This document shows, piece by piece, positions 15,586-24,626 of a stretch of 64,000 nt of DNA. The notes under the pieces are model-generated. The model saw only the letters and a program-made list of their open reading frames with translations, did not search any database and was not told where the DNA came from. The stretch is from Melghirimyces profundicolus (GTDB taxonomy: Bacteria > Bacillota > Bacilli > Thermoactinomycetales > DSM-45169), in the NCBI RefSeq assembly GCF_003054245.1, contig NZ_QBKR01000012.1, positions 1 to 64,000 on the forward strand. The letters run 5' to 3'. How positions within the stretch are numbered: position 1 is the first letter of the stretch; each line of letters opens with the position of its first letter. The translations under genes and the position numbers were made by a program.

Positions 15586-16356
15586 ATGAACATTCTGGTG
15601 TGCCTGAAACAGACGTTTGACACCGAAGAGCGAATTGTCATCGAAGACGGACAGATCAGCGAAGACGGAGTCGAGTTCGTCATCAACCCTTATGACGAAT
15701 ACGCGGTGGAGGAGGCGATCCGTCTCCGGGACGAACACGGCGGGGAGGTGACCGTCATCACCGTGGGCCCGGAACGGGCGGAACAGGCCCTCCGCACAGC
15801 GATGGCCATGGGTGCCGATAAAGGCATCATCGTGGACGATGAAGATTTGGAAAACGCTGACGAATATTCCATCGCCAAAGTGCTGGCGGCCGTCATTGAA
15901 GACTTGGATTATGACATCATTCTGGGCGGATACATGGCGGTGGACGACGGTTCGGCTCAAGTGGGGCCCCGGCTGGCTGAATTGCTCGAAATTCCGCACA
16001 TCTCCACCATTACCAAACTGACCATCGACGGGGAAACGGTGGAGGTGGAAAAGGACGTCGAGGGGGATGTGGAATACATCCAATCCAAACTGCCGATCCT
16101 GGTCACCGCCCAGCAAGGCCTGAACGATCCCCGCTACCCCTCCCTTCCCGGGATTATGAAGGCAAAGAAAAAGCCGCTGGAACGGCTGGACATCGATGAC
16201 CTGGATCTGGACGAAGACGAACTGGAAGGAAAGACGGAAACCTTGGAAGTCTTCCTGCCCCCGGAAAAAGAAGCGGGTCGAATTCTGGAGGGGGAACTGG
16301 AAGACCAGGTGAAAGAACTGGTGGATCTGTTGAGAAACGAAGCCAAGGTCATTTGA
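15586..16356 (+). CDS. etfB: Electron transfer flavoprotein beta subunit
   Basis: The small subunit of the ETF heterodimer that takes electrons from acyl-CoA dehydrogenases; it binds AMP. The 256-residue protein begins MNILVCLKQTFDTEERI and contains the ETF-beta signature region (VEYIQSKLPILVTAQQGLNDPRYPSLPGIMKAKKKPL, cited only as residues about 165-201). GGAGGAA lies 6 nt before the ATG. It lies 75 bp after fadR and is transcribed with etfA. Confidence 0.96.
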   Translation: MNILVCLKQTFDTEERIVIEDGQISEDGVEFVINPYDEYAVEEAIRLRDEHGGEVTVITVGPERAEQALRTAMAMGADKGIIVDDEDLENADEYSIAKVLAAVIEDLDYDIILGGYMAVDDGSAQVGPRLAELLEIPHISTITKLTIDGETVEVEKDVEGDVEYIQSKLPILVTAQQGLNDPRYPSLPGIMKAKKKPLERLDIDDLDLDEDELEGKTETLEVFLPPEKEAGRILEGELEDQVKELVDLLRNEAKVI

Positions 16357-16379
16357 GCGGAAGAGGGGGAACGGAATCG

Positions 16380-17366
16380 ATGAGCAAAAACGTACTCGTA
16401 CTGGCGGATATCCGTGACGGTGAACTGAGGAATGTGACGCTGGAAAGCCTGGCCGCTGCAACCCGGGTTGCGGACGGGGGCGCAGTGACGGCCGCCGTCT
16501 TCGGAAGCAAAGGAAAGGAAACCGTGGAGAAGCTCTCTCACCACGGTGCTGATAAAGTCGTGCTGGTTCCCAACCCGAAACTGGACCAATACACGACGGA
16601 TGCCTACTTCCAGACGTTCAAACAAGTGATTGAAAAAGTGTCGCCCGAGGTCATCCTGACAGGCCATACCGCCGTCGGCCGGGATGTCAGCCCCCGGATC
16701 GCGGCCCGGCTCGGTCTGGGACTGGTGTCGGACTGCACCGAAGTCGAACGGAAGGAAGGAAAGATCGTCTTCACCCGTCCGATTTACGCGGGGAAAGCAT
16801 TCGTCAAAAAAGCGGTCCGGGAAGGGACGGTCTTCGCCACCTTGCGGCCCAACAACATCCCGGCCCTGGAAGCCGACACTTCCCGCTCCGCGGTGGTCGA
16901 GGAGCTGGAGGTCGAGTTTGCGGAGGATTCCATCCGGACATTGGTCAAGGAAGTGGTCCGCAAAGCTTCCGAAGGCGTCGACCTGTCCGAAGCCCGGGTG
17001 GTGGTGTCCGGAGGCCGCGGGGTGAAGAGCGCGGAAGGCTTTCAGCCGTTGGAGGAGCTGGCGGGGGTGCTCGGCGGGGCCGTCGGTGCTTCCCGGGGGG
17101 CCTGTGATGCCGACTACTGCGATTACTCCCTTCAAATCGGTCAGACGGGCAAAGTGGTGACGCCCGACCTTTACATCGCATGCGGCATTTCCGGGGCGAT
17201 CCAGCACCTGGCCGGTATGTCCAATTCCAAGGTGATCGTCGCCATCAACAAAGACCCGGAGGCCAACATCTTCAACGTGGCGGATTACGGAATCGTCGGC
17301 GACCTGTTTGAAGTGGTTCCGATGCTGACGGAGGAATTCAAAAAAGTGCTGGTTGAAAATAAATAA
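16380..17366 (+). CDS. etfA: Electron transfer flavoprotein alpha subunit
   Basis: The large ETF subunit, which binds FAD and passes electrons on to the quinone pool. The 328-residue protein has an N-terminal adenine-nucleotide-alpha-hydrolase-like domain. Its C-terminal FAD domain contains [46 protein letters not shown] and [16 protein letters not shown] 16380 is preferred over the GTG at 16353, which would overlap the etfB stop region without an RBS. The sequence ends at a strong terminator. Confidence 0.96.
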   Translation: MSKNVLVLADIRDGELRNVTLESLAAATRVADGGAVTAAVFGSKGKETVEKLSHHGADKVVLVPNPKLDQYTTDAYFQTFKQVIEKVSPEVILTGHTAVGRDVSPRIAARLGLGLVSDCTEVERKEGKIVFTRPIYAGKAFVKKAVREGTVFATLRPNNIPALEADTSRSAVVEELEVEFAEDSIRTLVKEVVRKASEGVDLSEARVVVSGGRGVKSAEGFQPLEELAGVLGGAVGASRGACDADYCDYSLQIGQTGKVVTPDLYIACGISGAIQHLAGMSNSKVIVAINKDPEANIFNVADYGIVGDLFEVVPMLTEEFKKVLVENK

Positions 17367-17375
17367 CAGCTGACA

Positions 17376-17416
17376 AGGGCGGGCGGATGAAAAATTATTT
17401 TCGCCGCCCGTTTTTT
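17376..17416 (+). terminator. Terminator of fadR-etfBA
   Basis: GGGCGGGCG ... CGCCGCCC stem followed by GTTTTTTGG. Confidence 0.88.
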
Positions 17417-17454
17417 GGTTTACACTATACATATACCGGGTATCCTATCATTGG

Positions 17455-17481
17455 CAAGTGTTTCGATTTCCGAAACACTTG
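17455..17481. promoter_or_regulatory. Perfect 27-bp palindrome at the trxA promoter
   Basis: Arms CAAGTGTTTCG (17455-17465) and CGAAACACTTG (17471-17481) are perfectly complementary around a 5-bp centre. The right arm overlaps the -35 (TTGTGA, 17479-17484). There is no T-run, so it is an operator candidate rather than a terminator. It is not a CtsR, CIRCE or PerR box that I recognise. Confidence 0.6.
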
Positions 17482-17508
17482 TGACGCTCCGGTTTCCAGT
17501 GGTATACT
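17479..17508 (+). promoter_or_regulatory. Promoter of trxA
   Basis: TTGTGA, 18 bp, TATACT, about 40 bp before the trxA start. A second weaker match (TTTACA-16-TATCCT) lies at 17419-17446. Confidence 0.6.
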
Positions 17509-17547
17509 GTGACTATGTGTAAAGGATCTTGTTAAGGAGGAAGTTGT

Positions 17548-17862
17548 ATGGCGATTAAAGAAGTAACCGATCAAACGTTCAACAATGAAGTGGCCTCCGG
17601 AACCGTTCTCGTGGACTTTTGGGCCCCTTGGTGCGGACCCTGCAAAATGATCGCGCCGGTGCTTGAGGAAATAGATCAGGAAGTGGGCGACAAGCTGACC
17701 ATCGCCAAAGTGAACGTGGATGACAATCCGGATACGGCCGGCCGTTACGGTGTGATGAGCATCCCCACCCTGATGGTGTTCAAAGATGGCGAGATGGTGG
17801 ATAAACTCCACGGCTTCCAACCGAAAGAGCAACTGCTGGAGTGGCTGAATCCCCACTTCTGA
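17548..17862 (+). CDS. trxA: Thioredoxin
   Basis: A 104-residue cytosolic disulfide reductase with the classical WCGPC active site (residues about 28-32), conserved [10 protein letters not shown], and cis-Pro in MSIPTL. It reduces ribonucleotide reductase, methionine sulfoxide reductases and others, itself recycled by thioredoxin reductase. AAGGAGG lies 7-8 nt before the ATG. The position between etfA and uvrC matches B. subtilis. Monocistronic, with its own promoter and terminator. Confidence 0.97.
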   Translation: MAIKEVTDQTFNNEVASGTVLVDFWAPWCGPCKMIAPVLEEIDQEVGDKLTIAKVNVDDNPDTAGRYGVMSIPTLMVFKDGEMVDKLHGFQPKEQLLEWLNPHF

Positions 17863-17876
17863 TCTTCATTTCACCG

Positions 17877-17906
17877 ATCCGCACCCCTTGGGTGCGGTTT
17901 TTTTGT
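17877..17906 (+). terminator. Terminator of trxA
   Basis: CCGCACCC CTT GGGTGCGG followed by TTTTTTT. Confidence 0.95.
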
Positions 17907-17908
17907 GC

Positions 17909-18195
17909 AGTGAAACCGATCGCGGAACGTCAACCTGGACCAAGGGACCCCCAACACCTGGCACGCTGCCCGGCACGAGCTTTCTCCCAACCACGGCCTC
18001 AGTCACGGCCCAGGGAAGCGGCATCGTCCGCATCATGAATGACGATGACTCGTACCCAGTCCATTACTGGCCTCAGGCGCATGACGCTCCGATCGAAGCG
18101 GATGGTGGGATGAAGTGGGTCCGGCAGGTGACTGAATGGAATCCCTCAAAGAAAACCGTAATGGATCGACCTGCAGATTCTCCCGGGTCTGCGAT
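17909..18195 (+). pseudogene. Possible coding remnant of unknown origin
   Basis: The plus-strand frame starting at 17909 reads without stops and looks protein-like (GTSTWTKGPPTPGTLPGTS, then RIMNDDDSYPVHYWPQ, then KWVRQVTEWNP). It has no start codon or RBS and begins directly behind the trxA terminator. I do not recognise the family; a truncated gene fragment is the simplest reading. Apart from this the 387-bp gap after trxA holds only the palindromic terminator at 18196-18226. Confidence 0.3.
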
Positions 18196-18226
18196 CAAAA
18201 GAAGGTCAGCCTGCAGGCTGACCTTC
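18196..18226 (-). terminator. Terminator of the 18.2-19.4 kb membrane protein gene
   Basis: A 26-bp palindrome, GAAGGTCAGCCTG/CAGGCTGACCTTC, is followed on the minus strand by TTTT. Confidence 0.85.
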
Positions 18227-18249
18227 AACATTTGCCCTTTATTTTCTCT

Positions 18250-19365
18250 TCATCTGTCAATGGTCCCGCTCCATCCAGGGTCTTCGGAGTTCTTGTCAGG
18301 GGAAAGGCCGGACTCTTTCCTTTTTCCTTTATCCACTTCAGAATTTTCTTCCGGGGGAAGAAAGGGGTCCGTGAACGGATCGTCCGGGGGGGTGTTTTCC
18401 CTGTTGATTCCGTCATACGGATCAAAGCCTTTCCCGTAGTGGAAAGCGTTGGCCTCTCCGGCGTCGTTTCCATATTCCCCGGGGACTACGAGTTGCCGGA
18501 GATGGCGTTGATAACGGTGGGTGGTCAGGAGCAACCCAGCGGCCTGGGCCAGAGGAATGGTCAGGAACAGGAGCAGTATCAGGAACAGGCCGCCGGCGAT
18601 CGCAGTCAGCGGGTCTTCCGATCCCTCCGGCAGGATCAAGGCCGACAGTCCTCCGATCAGGAGAACAAAGGGAAGTATGATGGCGATGTTCAAAAGGCCG
18701 GTTATCAACACTTTGCCGAAGGAGCGGAACAAAAGGCGCAGGGAAAAACGGAGAGACTGCCACGGTCCTTTGTTTTCCGTTGTGAGGATGACCGGAGCGA
18801 ACATGACGCCAAAACTGTAGAGAAGGATGGCGACCAGAAGGAGCACCCAGAAAAGAAGGGCGATCCCGAAAGCGATCCCATTTCCGCTTTCCCGGGCAAA
18901 CAGCATTCCCAGGTCGGAGAGGACGAATGGGATCAGGAGGGGAAGCGAAAACAGAAAAATCAACACCAGTTGGAGAAACATCCGCCCGAAAAACCGGAAG
19001 GCCGCCTGAAAGTATGTACCGAAGGAGGAACTCCCGTCCAGGACGGCTTCACTCGCCATGCCGCAGCTCCCGGCCATGTGAAAAGAGGCAATGAAAAGCT
19101 GAACCACCAGCATGAGGAGGTAGAGCACGATCAGGACGAGAAGGGCTCCGGGGTTAAAGGCGGAACTGAAGATATCCTCCGGGGGAGTGCCCGGTTGAAT
19201 ATGGTTCAGGTCGATGCCCGCGGAGGCGAGAAAAACGGCAGCGCCGACAAAGTAAAAAAGCACACCGACAAAAAAGGTGAGAATTTGGGTGATCAGCAAA
19301 CCGACCAAAAAGGTGCCCCACATTTTCAGGCCATGTTTACCGAACACTTGAAAAAACGTTCCCAT
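18250..19365 (-). CDS. Multi-pass membrane protein (hypothetical)
   Basis: A 371-residue protein with about six long hydrophobic segments and a hydrophilic, Pro/Asp/Glu-rich C-terminal tail of about 70 residues (VPGEYGNDAGEANAFHYGKG onward). GGGAGG lies 8 nt before ATG 19365. Its architecture resembles the neighbouring minus-strand protein at 19887-20885: similar length, an N-terminal amphipathic segment followed by KxW/G and a helix, six helices, a charged tail. The two look like diverged paralogs. No catalytic motif seen; function unknown. Confidence 0.7.
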   Translation of the reverse strand: MGTFFQVFGKHGLKMWGTFLVGLLITQILTFFVGVLFYFVGAAVFLASAGIDLNHIQPGTPPEDIFSSAFNPGALLVLIVLYLLMLVVQLFIASFHMAGSCGMASEAVLDGSSSFGTYFQAAFRFFGRMFLQLVLIFLFSLPLLIPFVLSDLGMLFARESGNGIAFGIALLFWVLLLVAILLYSFGVMFAPVILTTENKGPWQSLRFSLRLLFRSFGKVLITGLLNIAIILPFVLLIGGLSALILPEGSEDPLTAIAGGLFLILLLFLTIPLAQAAGLLLTTHRYQRHLRQLVVPGEYGNDAGEANAFHYGKGFDPYDGINRENTPPDDPFTDPFLPPEENSEVDKGKRKESGLSPDKNSEDPGWSGTIDR

Positions 19366-19695
19366 CTGAACAACCTCCCGAGATGCAGAATAAGGGCTTT
19401 CCACCATTCAATCATACGATTGAAAGGAACGGCGGTTTCGCATACAACTGCTTTCGGAACTGTTTGAATATATGTCGGCCGGTCACAAAAAACAATCCCC
19501 TTACGAAAGATTTAAATAGAAGAATTTGAGGCTGTGGACAAGCGGCTTTGGGTAAATGCTGCCTGCACTTTATCACAACGTTTTTAGAGTGTGTCTGATA
19601 ATGAACAGCCCGGAGCAGATTTGCTGGGTGGTGCGGAAATCGAACCCCAACCACCTTTGTCAGTCATCTCAACCATTTCAGGGGGGAGCGTATTG
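19366..19695. other. 330-bp intergenic region
   Basis: Contains the repeat fragment at 19541-19583 and the leader of the small ORF at 19696. No promoter or gene is otherwise convincing. Confidence 0.5.
19541..19583. repeat. Right-end fragment of the dispersed element
   Basis: AGCGGCTTTGGGTAAATGCT through TCACAACGTTT matches the right end of the element before lonA (61096-61136). It is followed by TTAG (19584-19587), the same tetranucleotide that flanks the mutS2 copy. The left end is missing. Confidence 0.75.
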
Positions 19696-19851
19696 ATGCG
19701 AACGTTGCTGCTTTTTTTGACGGTGGGGATGTTGGCGTTTGGAGCCGGTTTTCTGTGGGTGACCGAAACCATGCAGGACTTCAAGATCGAAAAGTCACAA
19801 AAACCACCTGCTGAATTGGATCAGGTGAAAAAAGAGAAGGCCGGAGGTTGA
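19696..19851 (+). CDS. Small single-span membrane protein, 51 aa (hypothetical)
   Basis: One N-terminal transmembrane helix (MRTLLLFLTVGMLAFGAGFL) is followed by a charged tail rich in Lys and Glu. GGGGGGAG lies 7 nt upstream of ATG 19696; an in-frame upstream start at 19591 lies at the repeat fragment and lacks an RBS. It is convergent with the minus-strand membrane gene and shares a bidirectional terminator. Function unknown. Confidence 0.6.
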   Translation: MRTLLLFLTVGMLAFGAGFLWVTETMQDFKIEKSQKPPAELDQVKKEKAGG

Positions 19852-19866
19852 ACTCCTCCGGCCTTC
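19836..19866. terminator. Bidirectional terminator
   Basis: GAAGGCCGGAGG / CCTCCGGCCTTC stem. On the minus strand it is followed by TCTCTTTTTTC, which suits the membrane gene ending at 19887. Confidence 0.75.
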
Positions 19867-19886
19867 ACATGATGAACTCTTTTTTC

Positions 19887-20885
19887 TCAACTGATGGATT
19901 CCCGTTTCATCCGGTTGTCCTCCTCATCGAAAGCGGAGGGTTTCAACATCACCGGCTCCAGGTGATCCTCCGGAAAGAGCCTGTCCTGAATATGAAGGGC
20001 ATATTGGCGGAAAAGTACACCATAAAAGAGGATGATGGGGAAGACTCCGAGGATCCCGAGGAGGAAAACGCCGAAAGCGCTCCCCACGATGTTGGCGATG
20101 GTACCATCCTTGAAGAATTGAAGGACAAGCCAGGGAAACGCCGCCACCAGGGAGATGACCAGCCAGCTCAACCCCCCGCTCAAAAGACCCACCAGCAAAG
20201 AGAGAAAGGCCCGACCGAATTTTACAACGGCGATGCGCAGGCCGTAACCGAAGGAACGAAACATTCCCATACTCTCCGCGAACATGACCACGGGAGAAAA
20301 GGTAATGGCGAAGAGAAGGAGCAGTCCCAAAATTCCCCCGATCCCCGCCCAGGCCATGAAATAGAGGTCGTCCCGGGAAGCCCATGGATAGAGGCCCCCC
20401 CAACCGGCGAAAAAGGCCGAGACCAAGAAGGTGTTCAGGATTCCCAGGCCAACGAGCGGGAAGAGAAAGCGAAATCCGTAGGTGTAAAAATTACCGACAC
20501 TGACCCTGTCTTCCAGAGCGGCTTCCCGTACGGCCCCGATCAGGCCCGCTGAATAAAAGGCGGATGCCAGGAGGGTCAGAAAGAGCAAGCCCCCAGTGTA
20601 GGCCAGCACCAAGTTTCCGTTTTGTGTCAACGTTCCGAAAAGATGGTGGATAAAAGCTCCCGCTGTTTCCGGGGAAGCGGCCAGGTTTTTCAAATCCTCC
20701 TTCATTGAAGCCAATTCCGTTTTCAGCATCATTCCGATGAATAATTGCGGCAACAACAGAATGGCAAAGATACATAACCCCGCCACCAGGGAGCCGAACC
20801 AAATCTTGGCCCCGTGCCGGTTGACCAGGTGGAATGATTCCCCCAATCGAATCCCTCCCCCGTTTTCGTTTTTTCGCAAAACCAT
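19887..20885 (-). CDS. Multi-pass membrane protein (hypothetical)
   Basis: A 332-residue protein with six or seven hydrophobic segments and a hydrophilic tail after residue 295 (QDRLFPEDHLEPV). It shares its overall plan with the protein at 18250-19365, and both precede uvrC on the opposite strand. ATG 20885 follows a weak GGAAAAG; a TTG at 20912 is possible. The family is not recognised; it resembles uncharacterised glycerophosphoryl-diester-phosphodiesterase-type or DUF membrane domains only in hydropathy. Confidence 0.65.
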   Translation of the reverse strand: MVLRKNENGGGIRLGESFHLVNRHGAKIWFGSLVAGLCIFAILLLPQLFIGMMLKTELASMKEDLKNLAASPETAGAFIHHLFGTLTQNGNLVLAYTGGLLFLTLLASAFYSAGLIGAVREAALEDRVSVGNFYTYGFRFLFPLVGLGILNTFLVSAFFAGWGGLYPWASRDDLYFMAWAGIGGILGLLLLFAITFSPVVMFAESMGMFRSFGYGLRIAVVKFGRAFLSLLVGLLSGGLSWLVISLVAAFPWLVLQFFKDGTIANIVGSAFGVFLLGILGVFPIILFYGVLFRQYALHIQDRLFPEDHLEPVMLKPSAFDEEDNRMKRESIS

Positions 20886-21063
20886 CGTATCTTTTCCAGG
20901 ATAGCAGGACAAGCGGCAGGAATGAAAGAAAAATCTTCTTTCACTCTTTATAACGAAAGTTTCATCCGTCGGTTTCCGTCAGACGCCACTTTCAGTGAAA
21001 GGCTCCACCGCACAACGGTTTGGATCGTGTGTTATGATAAGGATCAGGAGGGAATCGGGAACC

Positions 21064-22869
21064 ATGAAAGAGAAAATACGAGAGAAGCTCTCGCTCCTCC
21101 CCGATCTGCCCGGTTGCTACCTGATGAAAAACGACCGTGGCGATATTCTGTACGTGGGGAAGGCGAAGAGCCTCCGAAACCGGGTGCGCTCCTACTTCAC
21201 CGGCAGCCATGACGGCAAGACGCAACGGTTGGTCTCCCAAATCGAGGATTTTGAATACATCGTGACGGAAAGCGCAACGGAGGCCCTCATCCTGGAAGCC
21301 AATCTGATCAAGCGTCACCGTCCCCGTTACAATGTCTTGATGAAGGACGACAAGTCCTATCCCTATATCCGCCTGACCAAAGAGACTCATCCCCGGTTGG
21401 AAGTCACCCGGAATATCAAAAAGGACGGATCGCGGTACTTCGGTCCTTACCCCAACGCGCAGGCTGCACAAGAGACGAAGAAGTTGTTGGATAAGCTGTA
21501 TCCCCTGAGAAAATGCCGGACGTTGCCCAAGCGGGTCTGCCTTTATTATCATCTGGGACAGTGTCTGGCTCCCTGCGAATTCGACGTGGATCCGACCCAG
21601 TATGAAGAGATGACCCGGAACATCGTCCGTTTTTTGAACGGAGGGTACAAGGATGTTCAAAGGGATCTGGAACAAAAGATGCAGAAGGCCGCGGAAGAAC
21701 TCAACTTCGAACGAGCCAAAGAACTCAGGGATCTGATCCGCCATATCGAAGCGGTGATGGTGAAACAGAACATCACGCTCAATGACGACTCCGACCGTGA
21801 CGTATTTGGCTATGCCGCGGACAAGGGGACGATGTGTGTCCAGGTCTTTTTTGTCCGCCGGGGAAAACTGATGGAACGGGATGTGGCCATTTTTCCCCAT
21901 TACGGGAAGGAGGAAGAGGATTTTCTTTCCTACATCACTCAGTTCTACCATGAGAAGCCCGCTTTGCCGAAGGAGATCAACCTGCCTGAAGCGGTGGACG
22001 CCCAGCTGTTGGATGACTGGCTGACCGGAGTTCACGTCCACATCCCCCGGCGGGGGATGAAGAGGCGACTCGTTCAGATGGCGAATGAAAACGCGCGGAT
22101 TGCTCTGGAAGAACGGTTCAAACTGATCGAAAGAGACAAAGGTCGAACCGTGGAAGCCGCCCACAAACTGGGGGAAGCGATGGGGATCGGTTATCCCAAA
22201 CGAATCGAAGCCTTTGACAACTCCAACATCCAGGGAACGGATCCCGTTTCCGCCATGGTGGTCTTTACCGACGGCGCCCCCGACAAAAAAGAGTACCGCA
22301 AATACAAAATCCGTTCGGTCCAGGGAGCAGATGATTATGAAACCATGCGGGAAGTGGTCCGGAGGCGTTATACCCGGGTGCTGAAGGAGGACCATCCCCT
22401 TCCCGACCTCGTCGTGGTTGACGGAGGCCGGGGGCAGATGTCGGCGGCCCGGGATGTCCTGGAAAACGAACTGGGGCTGTTCATCCCCGTCGCCGGACTG
22501 GTGAAAGACGAGCGGCACAAGACGGCGCGTCTGTTGGCCGGCGATCCTCCCGTGGAAGTGGATCTGCCCCGGGGAAGCCGGGAGTTTTATCTCCTCCAAC
22601 GCATTCAGGAAGAAGTGCACCGCTTTGCCATCACCTTTCACCGGCAGACTCGTGGGAAATCCATGATCCGCTCGGTCCTGGACGAGATCCCGGGGGTCGG
22701 AAAAAAACGGAAACAGCTTCTCTACAAGCATTTCGGTTCCTTGGAACGGATGCGGGAGGCCAGTGTCGAGGAATATCGGAAGGCCGGAATCGGGGACAAG
22801 TTGGCCCGTGAAATTCAGTCCCACCTCCGGAAAAAGGAAAAGACGGGTGAAAGAGAGGAAAAACGGTGA
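21064..22869 (+). CDS. uvrC: Excinuclease ABC subunit C
   Basis: Makes the 3' and 5' incisions in UvrABC nucleotide excision repair. The 601-residue protein has an N-terminal GIY-YIG domain ([20 protein letters not shown]), a UvrB-interacting UVR motif near residue 205 ([20 protein letters not shown]), a RNase H-like endonuclease domain ([25 protein letters not shown]) and C-terminal helix-hairpin-helix ([20 protein letters not shown]). ATG 21064 is preceded by AGGAGGGA. Its stop overlaps the mobA start. Confidence 0.97.
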   Translation: MKEKIREKLSLLPDLPGCYLMKNDRGDILYVGKAKSLRNRVRSYFTGSHDGKTQRLVSQIEDFEYIVTESATEALILEANLIKRHRPRYNVLMKDDKSYPYIRLTKETHPRLEVTRNIKKDGSRYFGPYPNAQAAQETKKLLDKLYPLRKCRTLPKRVCLYYHLGQCLAPCEFDVDPTQYEEMTRNIVRFLNGGYKDVQRDLEQKMQKAAEELNFERAKELRDLIRHIEAVMVKQNITLNDDSDRDVFGYAADKGTMCVQVFFVRRGKLMERDVAIFPHYGKEEEDFLSYITQFYHEKPALPKEINLPEAVDAQLLDDWLTGVHVHIPRRGMKRRLVQMANENARIALEERFKLIERDKGRTVEAAHKLGEAMGIGYPKRIEAFDNSNIQGTDPVSAMVVFTDGAPDKKEYRKYKIRSVQGADDYETMREVVRRRYTRVLKEDHPLPDLVVVDGGRGQMSAARDVLENELGLFIPVAGLVKDERHKTARLLAGDPPVEVDLPRGSREFYLLQRIQEEVHRFAITFHRQTRGKSMIRSVLDEIPGVGKKRKQLLYKHFGSLERMREASVEEYRKAGIGDKLAREIQSHLRKKEKTGEREEKR

Positions 22870-23489
22870 TGGAAGAAAAAGCGGGGTTGATCATTCTGGC
22901 CGGGGGCCGGTCCCGCCGGATGGGGCGTGACAAGGCCCTCTTGACCGTGGCCGGGGAAACCATGATCCGGCGTTTGCTGAAACAGTTCGGAGACAGGGAA
23001 GCCTGGACCCCGCTGATCAGTTCCAACCGCCCGGCTCTGCACGGGGAGGCGGGAGTCCCCGTGGTGACCGACCGGTATTGGAGAAGAGGGCCCTTGGCAG
23101 GGATTCATGCCGGGCTTCTCCGTTCTCCCCATGCCCTCAACCTGGTGATCGCTTGCGATCTGCCCTACGCTTGTCCCGAGGTGGGAGGGCGGCTTTTGAA
23201 GTTGGCGGCGGAGGGCGGTTCCGGCGCCGTGGTGCCGGTGGTCCATGGCCGGATGCAACCGCTCTTTGCGGTTTACCACCGCCAACTGGCCGGGCCCATG
23301 GGGGCCTTTCTGGAATCGGAAGACGGACAGGTGCAAAGCTTTCTGAAAACCGTGCCGACCCGTTATGTGAAGGAACCGTTTCCGGAAAACGTTTTTTTCA
23401 ACATGAACCGCCCGGAAGACCATCATCGGGTGGAAGAATGGGAACGCGCCACCGACGGGGATCCGGGAGAAGGATTCACGAAAAGCTGA
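22869..23489 (+). CDS. mobA: Molybdenum cofactor guanylyltransferase
   Basis: Transfers GMP from GTP to molybdopterin to form Mo-bis-MGD, used by DMSO-reductase-family enzymes such as formate dehydrogenase and nitrate reductase. The 206-residue nucleotidyltransferase has LAGGRSRRMGRDKALL at residues 10-25 and the metal-binding ACDLPYACP motif. Its ATG overlaps the uvrC stop (TGATG), so the genes are translationally coupled; GAGAGG is the RBS. A GTG at 22866 is an alternative start. No other moco gene is present here. Confidence 0.9.
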   Translation: MEEKAGLIILAGGRSRRMGRDKALLTVAGETMIRRLLKQFGDREAWTPLISSNRPALHGEAGVPVVTDRYWRRGPLAGIHAGLLRSPHALNLVIACDLPYACPEVGGRLLKLAAEGGSGAVVPVVHGRMQPLFAVYHRQLAGPMGAFLESEDGQVQSFLKTVPTRYVKEPFPENVFFNMNRPEDHHRVEEWERATDGDPGEGFTKS

Positions 23490-23490
23490 C

Positions 23491-23534
23491 GAAAAATGGA
23501 ACCCCCTGCAGGTCTGGCAGGGGGTCCCGTTTTC
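23491..23534. terminator. Bidirectional terminator of mobA and tatA
   Basis: GGAACCCCCTGC ... GCAGGGGGTCCC with GTTTT on the plus side and ATTTTT on the minus side, between two convergent genes. Confidence 0.85.
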
Positions 23535-23536
23535 CG

Positions 23537-23725
23537 TCATTTCCGGTCGGCGTCCTTGGCGCCGTCGGAATCCTTTTTGTCGTCGGCCAAACCGGAGACG
23601 CTGTCTTTAAACTCCTTCAGGGTCCGTCCCGCGGCCCGTCCCAGTTCGGGCAGCTTGCTCGGTCCGAACAGCAGGAGTGCGGCCAGGATGATCAGAATCA
23701 ATCCGGGAACACCAATGGTACTCAC
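23537..23725 (-). CDS. tatA: Sec-independent translocase protein TatA
   Basis: A 62-residue single-span pore component of the twin-arginine translocase. The N-terminal helix ([20 protein letters not shown]) is followed by the family-typical [21 protein letters not shown] and a charged tail. The start is GTG 23725 with AAGGAG 9 nt upstream. tatC is not adjacent. TatA could also be TatE-like; both share this signature. Confidence 0.92.
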   Translation of the reverse strand: MSTIGVPGLILIILAALLLFGPSKLPELGRAAGRTLKEFKDSVSGLADDKKDSDGAKDADRK

Positions 23726-23813
23726 AGAGCTCAACTCCTTGTGCACCGGTCTGCGGGACCGGCATGTATCATCAACCGAAACGTGGTTATTCACCCGCAT
23801 CTTCCTACCCCGT

Positions 23814-23842
23814 ATTATACTTTCCCGATTCCCGGATGCCAA
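23814..23842 (-). promoter_or_regulatory. Promoter of tatA
   Basis: On the minus strand TTGGCA (23842-23837), 17 bp, TATAAT (23819-23814), about 90 bp upstream of the GTG. Confidence 0.75.
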
Positions 23843-24133
23843 GTTAACGTTTCATGTCAGGCGTGTTGATGATCCATTAATCGAAAGGAAGTCGTGTTGC
23901 CATAGCGAGCCACCCCGCGAGACTTGTGCTCTCTTGAGTGCATAGCGCTCTTTACCATCCTGCCTGGCGGAGAGCTGCAGGGAAGGCGTTTAAGGGGAAC
24001 CCGTCTTTTTTGTGAAGCGTTAAACGGCTTTTCTCCTGCCCTTGCCGGTGATTCGGAGGGGAAAGGTCGCACTTCGATGCCGGATGGCCGGGATCTGAAG
24101 GGATGAATGGGAGTCGGGAGGAGTCCCGAGTCA
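23843..24133. other. Intergenic region before the lysC promoter
   Basis: Apart from the repeat fragment at 23901-23950 I see no gene, RNA or promoter in this stretch. Confidence 0.5.
23901..23950. repeat. Fragment of the 55-bp repeat unit
   Basis: CATAGCGAGCCACCCCGCGAGACTTGTGCTC and then GAGTGCATAGCG match one unit of the 53/55-bp repeats, with deletions. The following 23960-24040 (GTGAAGCGTTAAACGGCTTT region) resembles 32625-32662. A decayed element copy. Confidence 0.65.
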
Positions 24134-24162
24134 TTGACAAATCGGGAGTGAAACCTTAGAAT
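24134..24162 (+). promoter_or_regulatory. Promoter of the lysC leader
   Basis: TTGACA, 17 bp, TAGAAT: a near-consensus sigma-A promoter. Transcription should start near 24169, giving a leader of about 550 nt that includes the lysine riboswitch. Confidence 0.75.
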
Positions 24163-24404
24163 CATTCAAAAACGAATGTGGCTGTGCCCCTCACAGACCC
24201 GCTGTGGTGTCCGATTTTTTTCACAGGACGAAGGAGCGCAACGAGAAGGAGGATTTCTTATACAGAGCACTTCATCATCCGTTGTTCTCCGCTTGTGGGG
24301 TCGGGAGAGACTGTGTTAACATCAGTAGCAACAACGGGAGAGACTCGAATTTGACGTTTTCATTTTGCTCCCAAAAGGAATTGAATAAAGGAATCCTCAC
24401 GTTC

Positions 24405-24590
24405 GTGTGAACTAGAGGAGCGGTTGTCATCAGTACCTGCCGTGAGGTGCGGCGCCTGTGACCGGCAGGGAAAGGGACGTCCGCCGAAGTTTTCTCCCTG
24501 TGCCGCCGGGAGGGAAGACTGGGACCGGATCCGAACAGGGACGGGACTGTCACGTTGCGCCATAAGGGCGTTCGTGGAGCACTACGTGTC
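24405..24590 (+). ncRNA. Lysine riboswitch (L-box)
   Basis: The conserved landmarks appear in order: AGAGGAGCGGUUGUCAUCAG (24414-24433), GCAGGGAAAGGGACGU and CCGCCGAAG (about 24468-24492), then GGGACUGUCACGUUG (about 24543-24557). They match the L-box aptamer that binds lysine. It precedes lysC by about 125 nt and is followed by a hairpin terminator, so lysine should reduce aspartokinase expression. The outer P1 boundaries are approximate. Confidence 0.9.
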
Positions 24591-24626
24591 ACAGGGAGCG
24601 AGCGAGGCTGTTTTTTGCCGTCAGTT

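Noticed and set aside
18136-19467. 443-codon plus-strand ORF opposite the 18.2-19.4 kb membrane protein
   Set aside because: Composition is Gln/Lys/Glu-rich low complexity, typical of the antisense of hydrophobic codons. The minus-strand gene has an RBS, a terminator and membrane helices.
24351-24380. TTGACG before the lysine riboswitch as a promoter
   Set aside because: No -10 lies 16-18 bp downstream; the TTGACA-17-TAGAAT at 24134 is far better.
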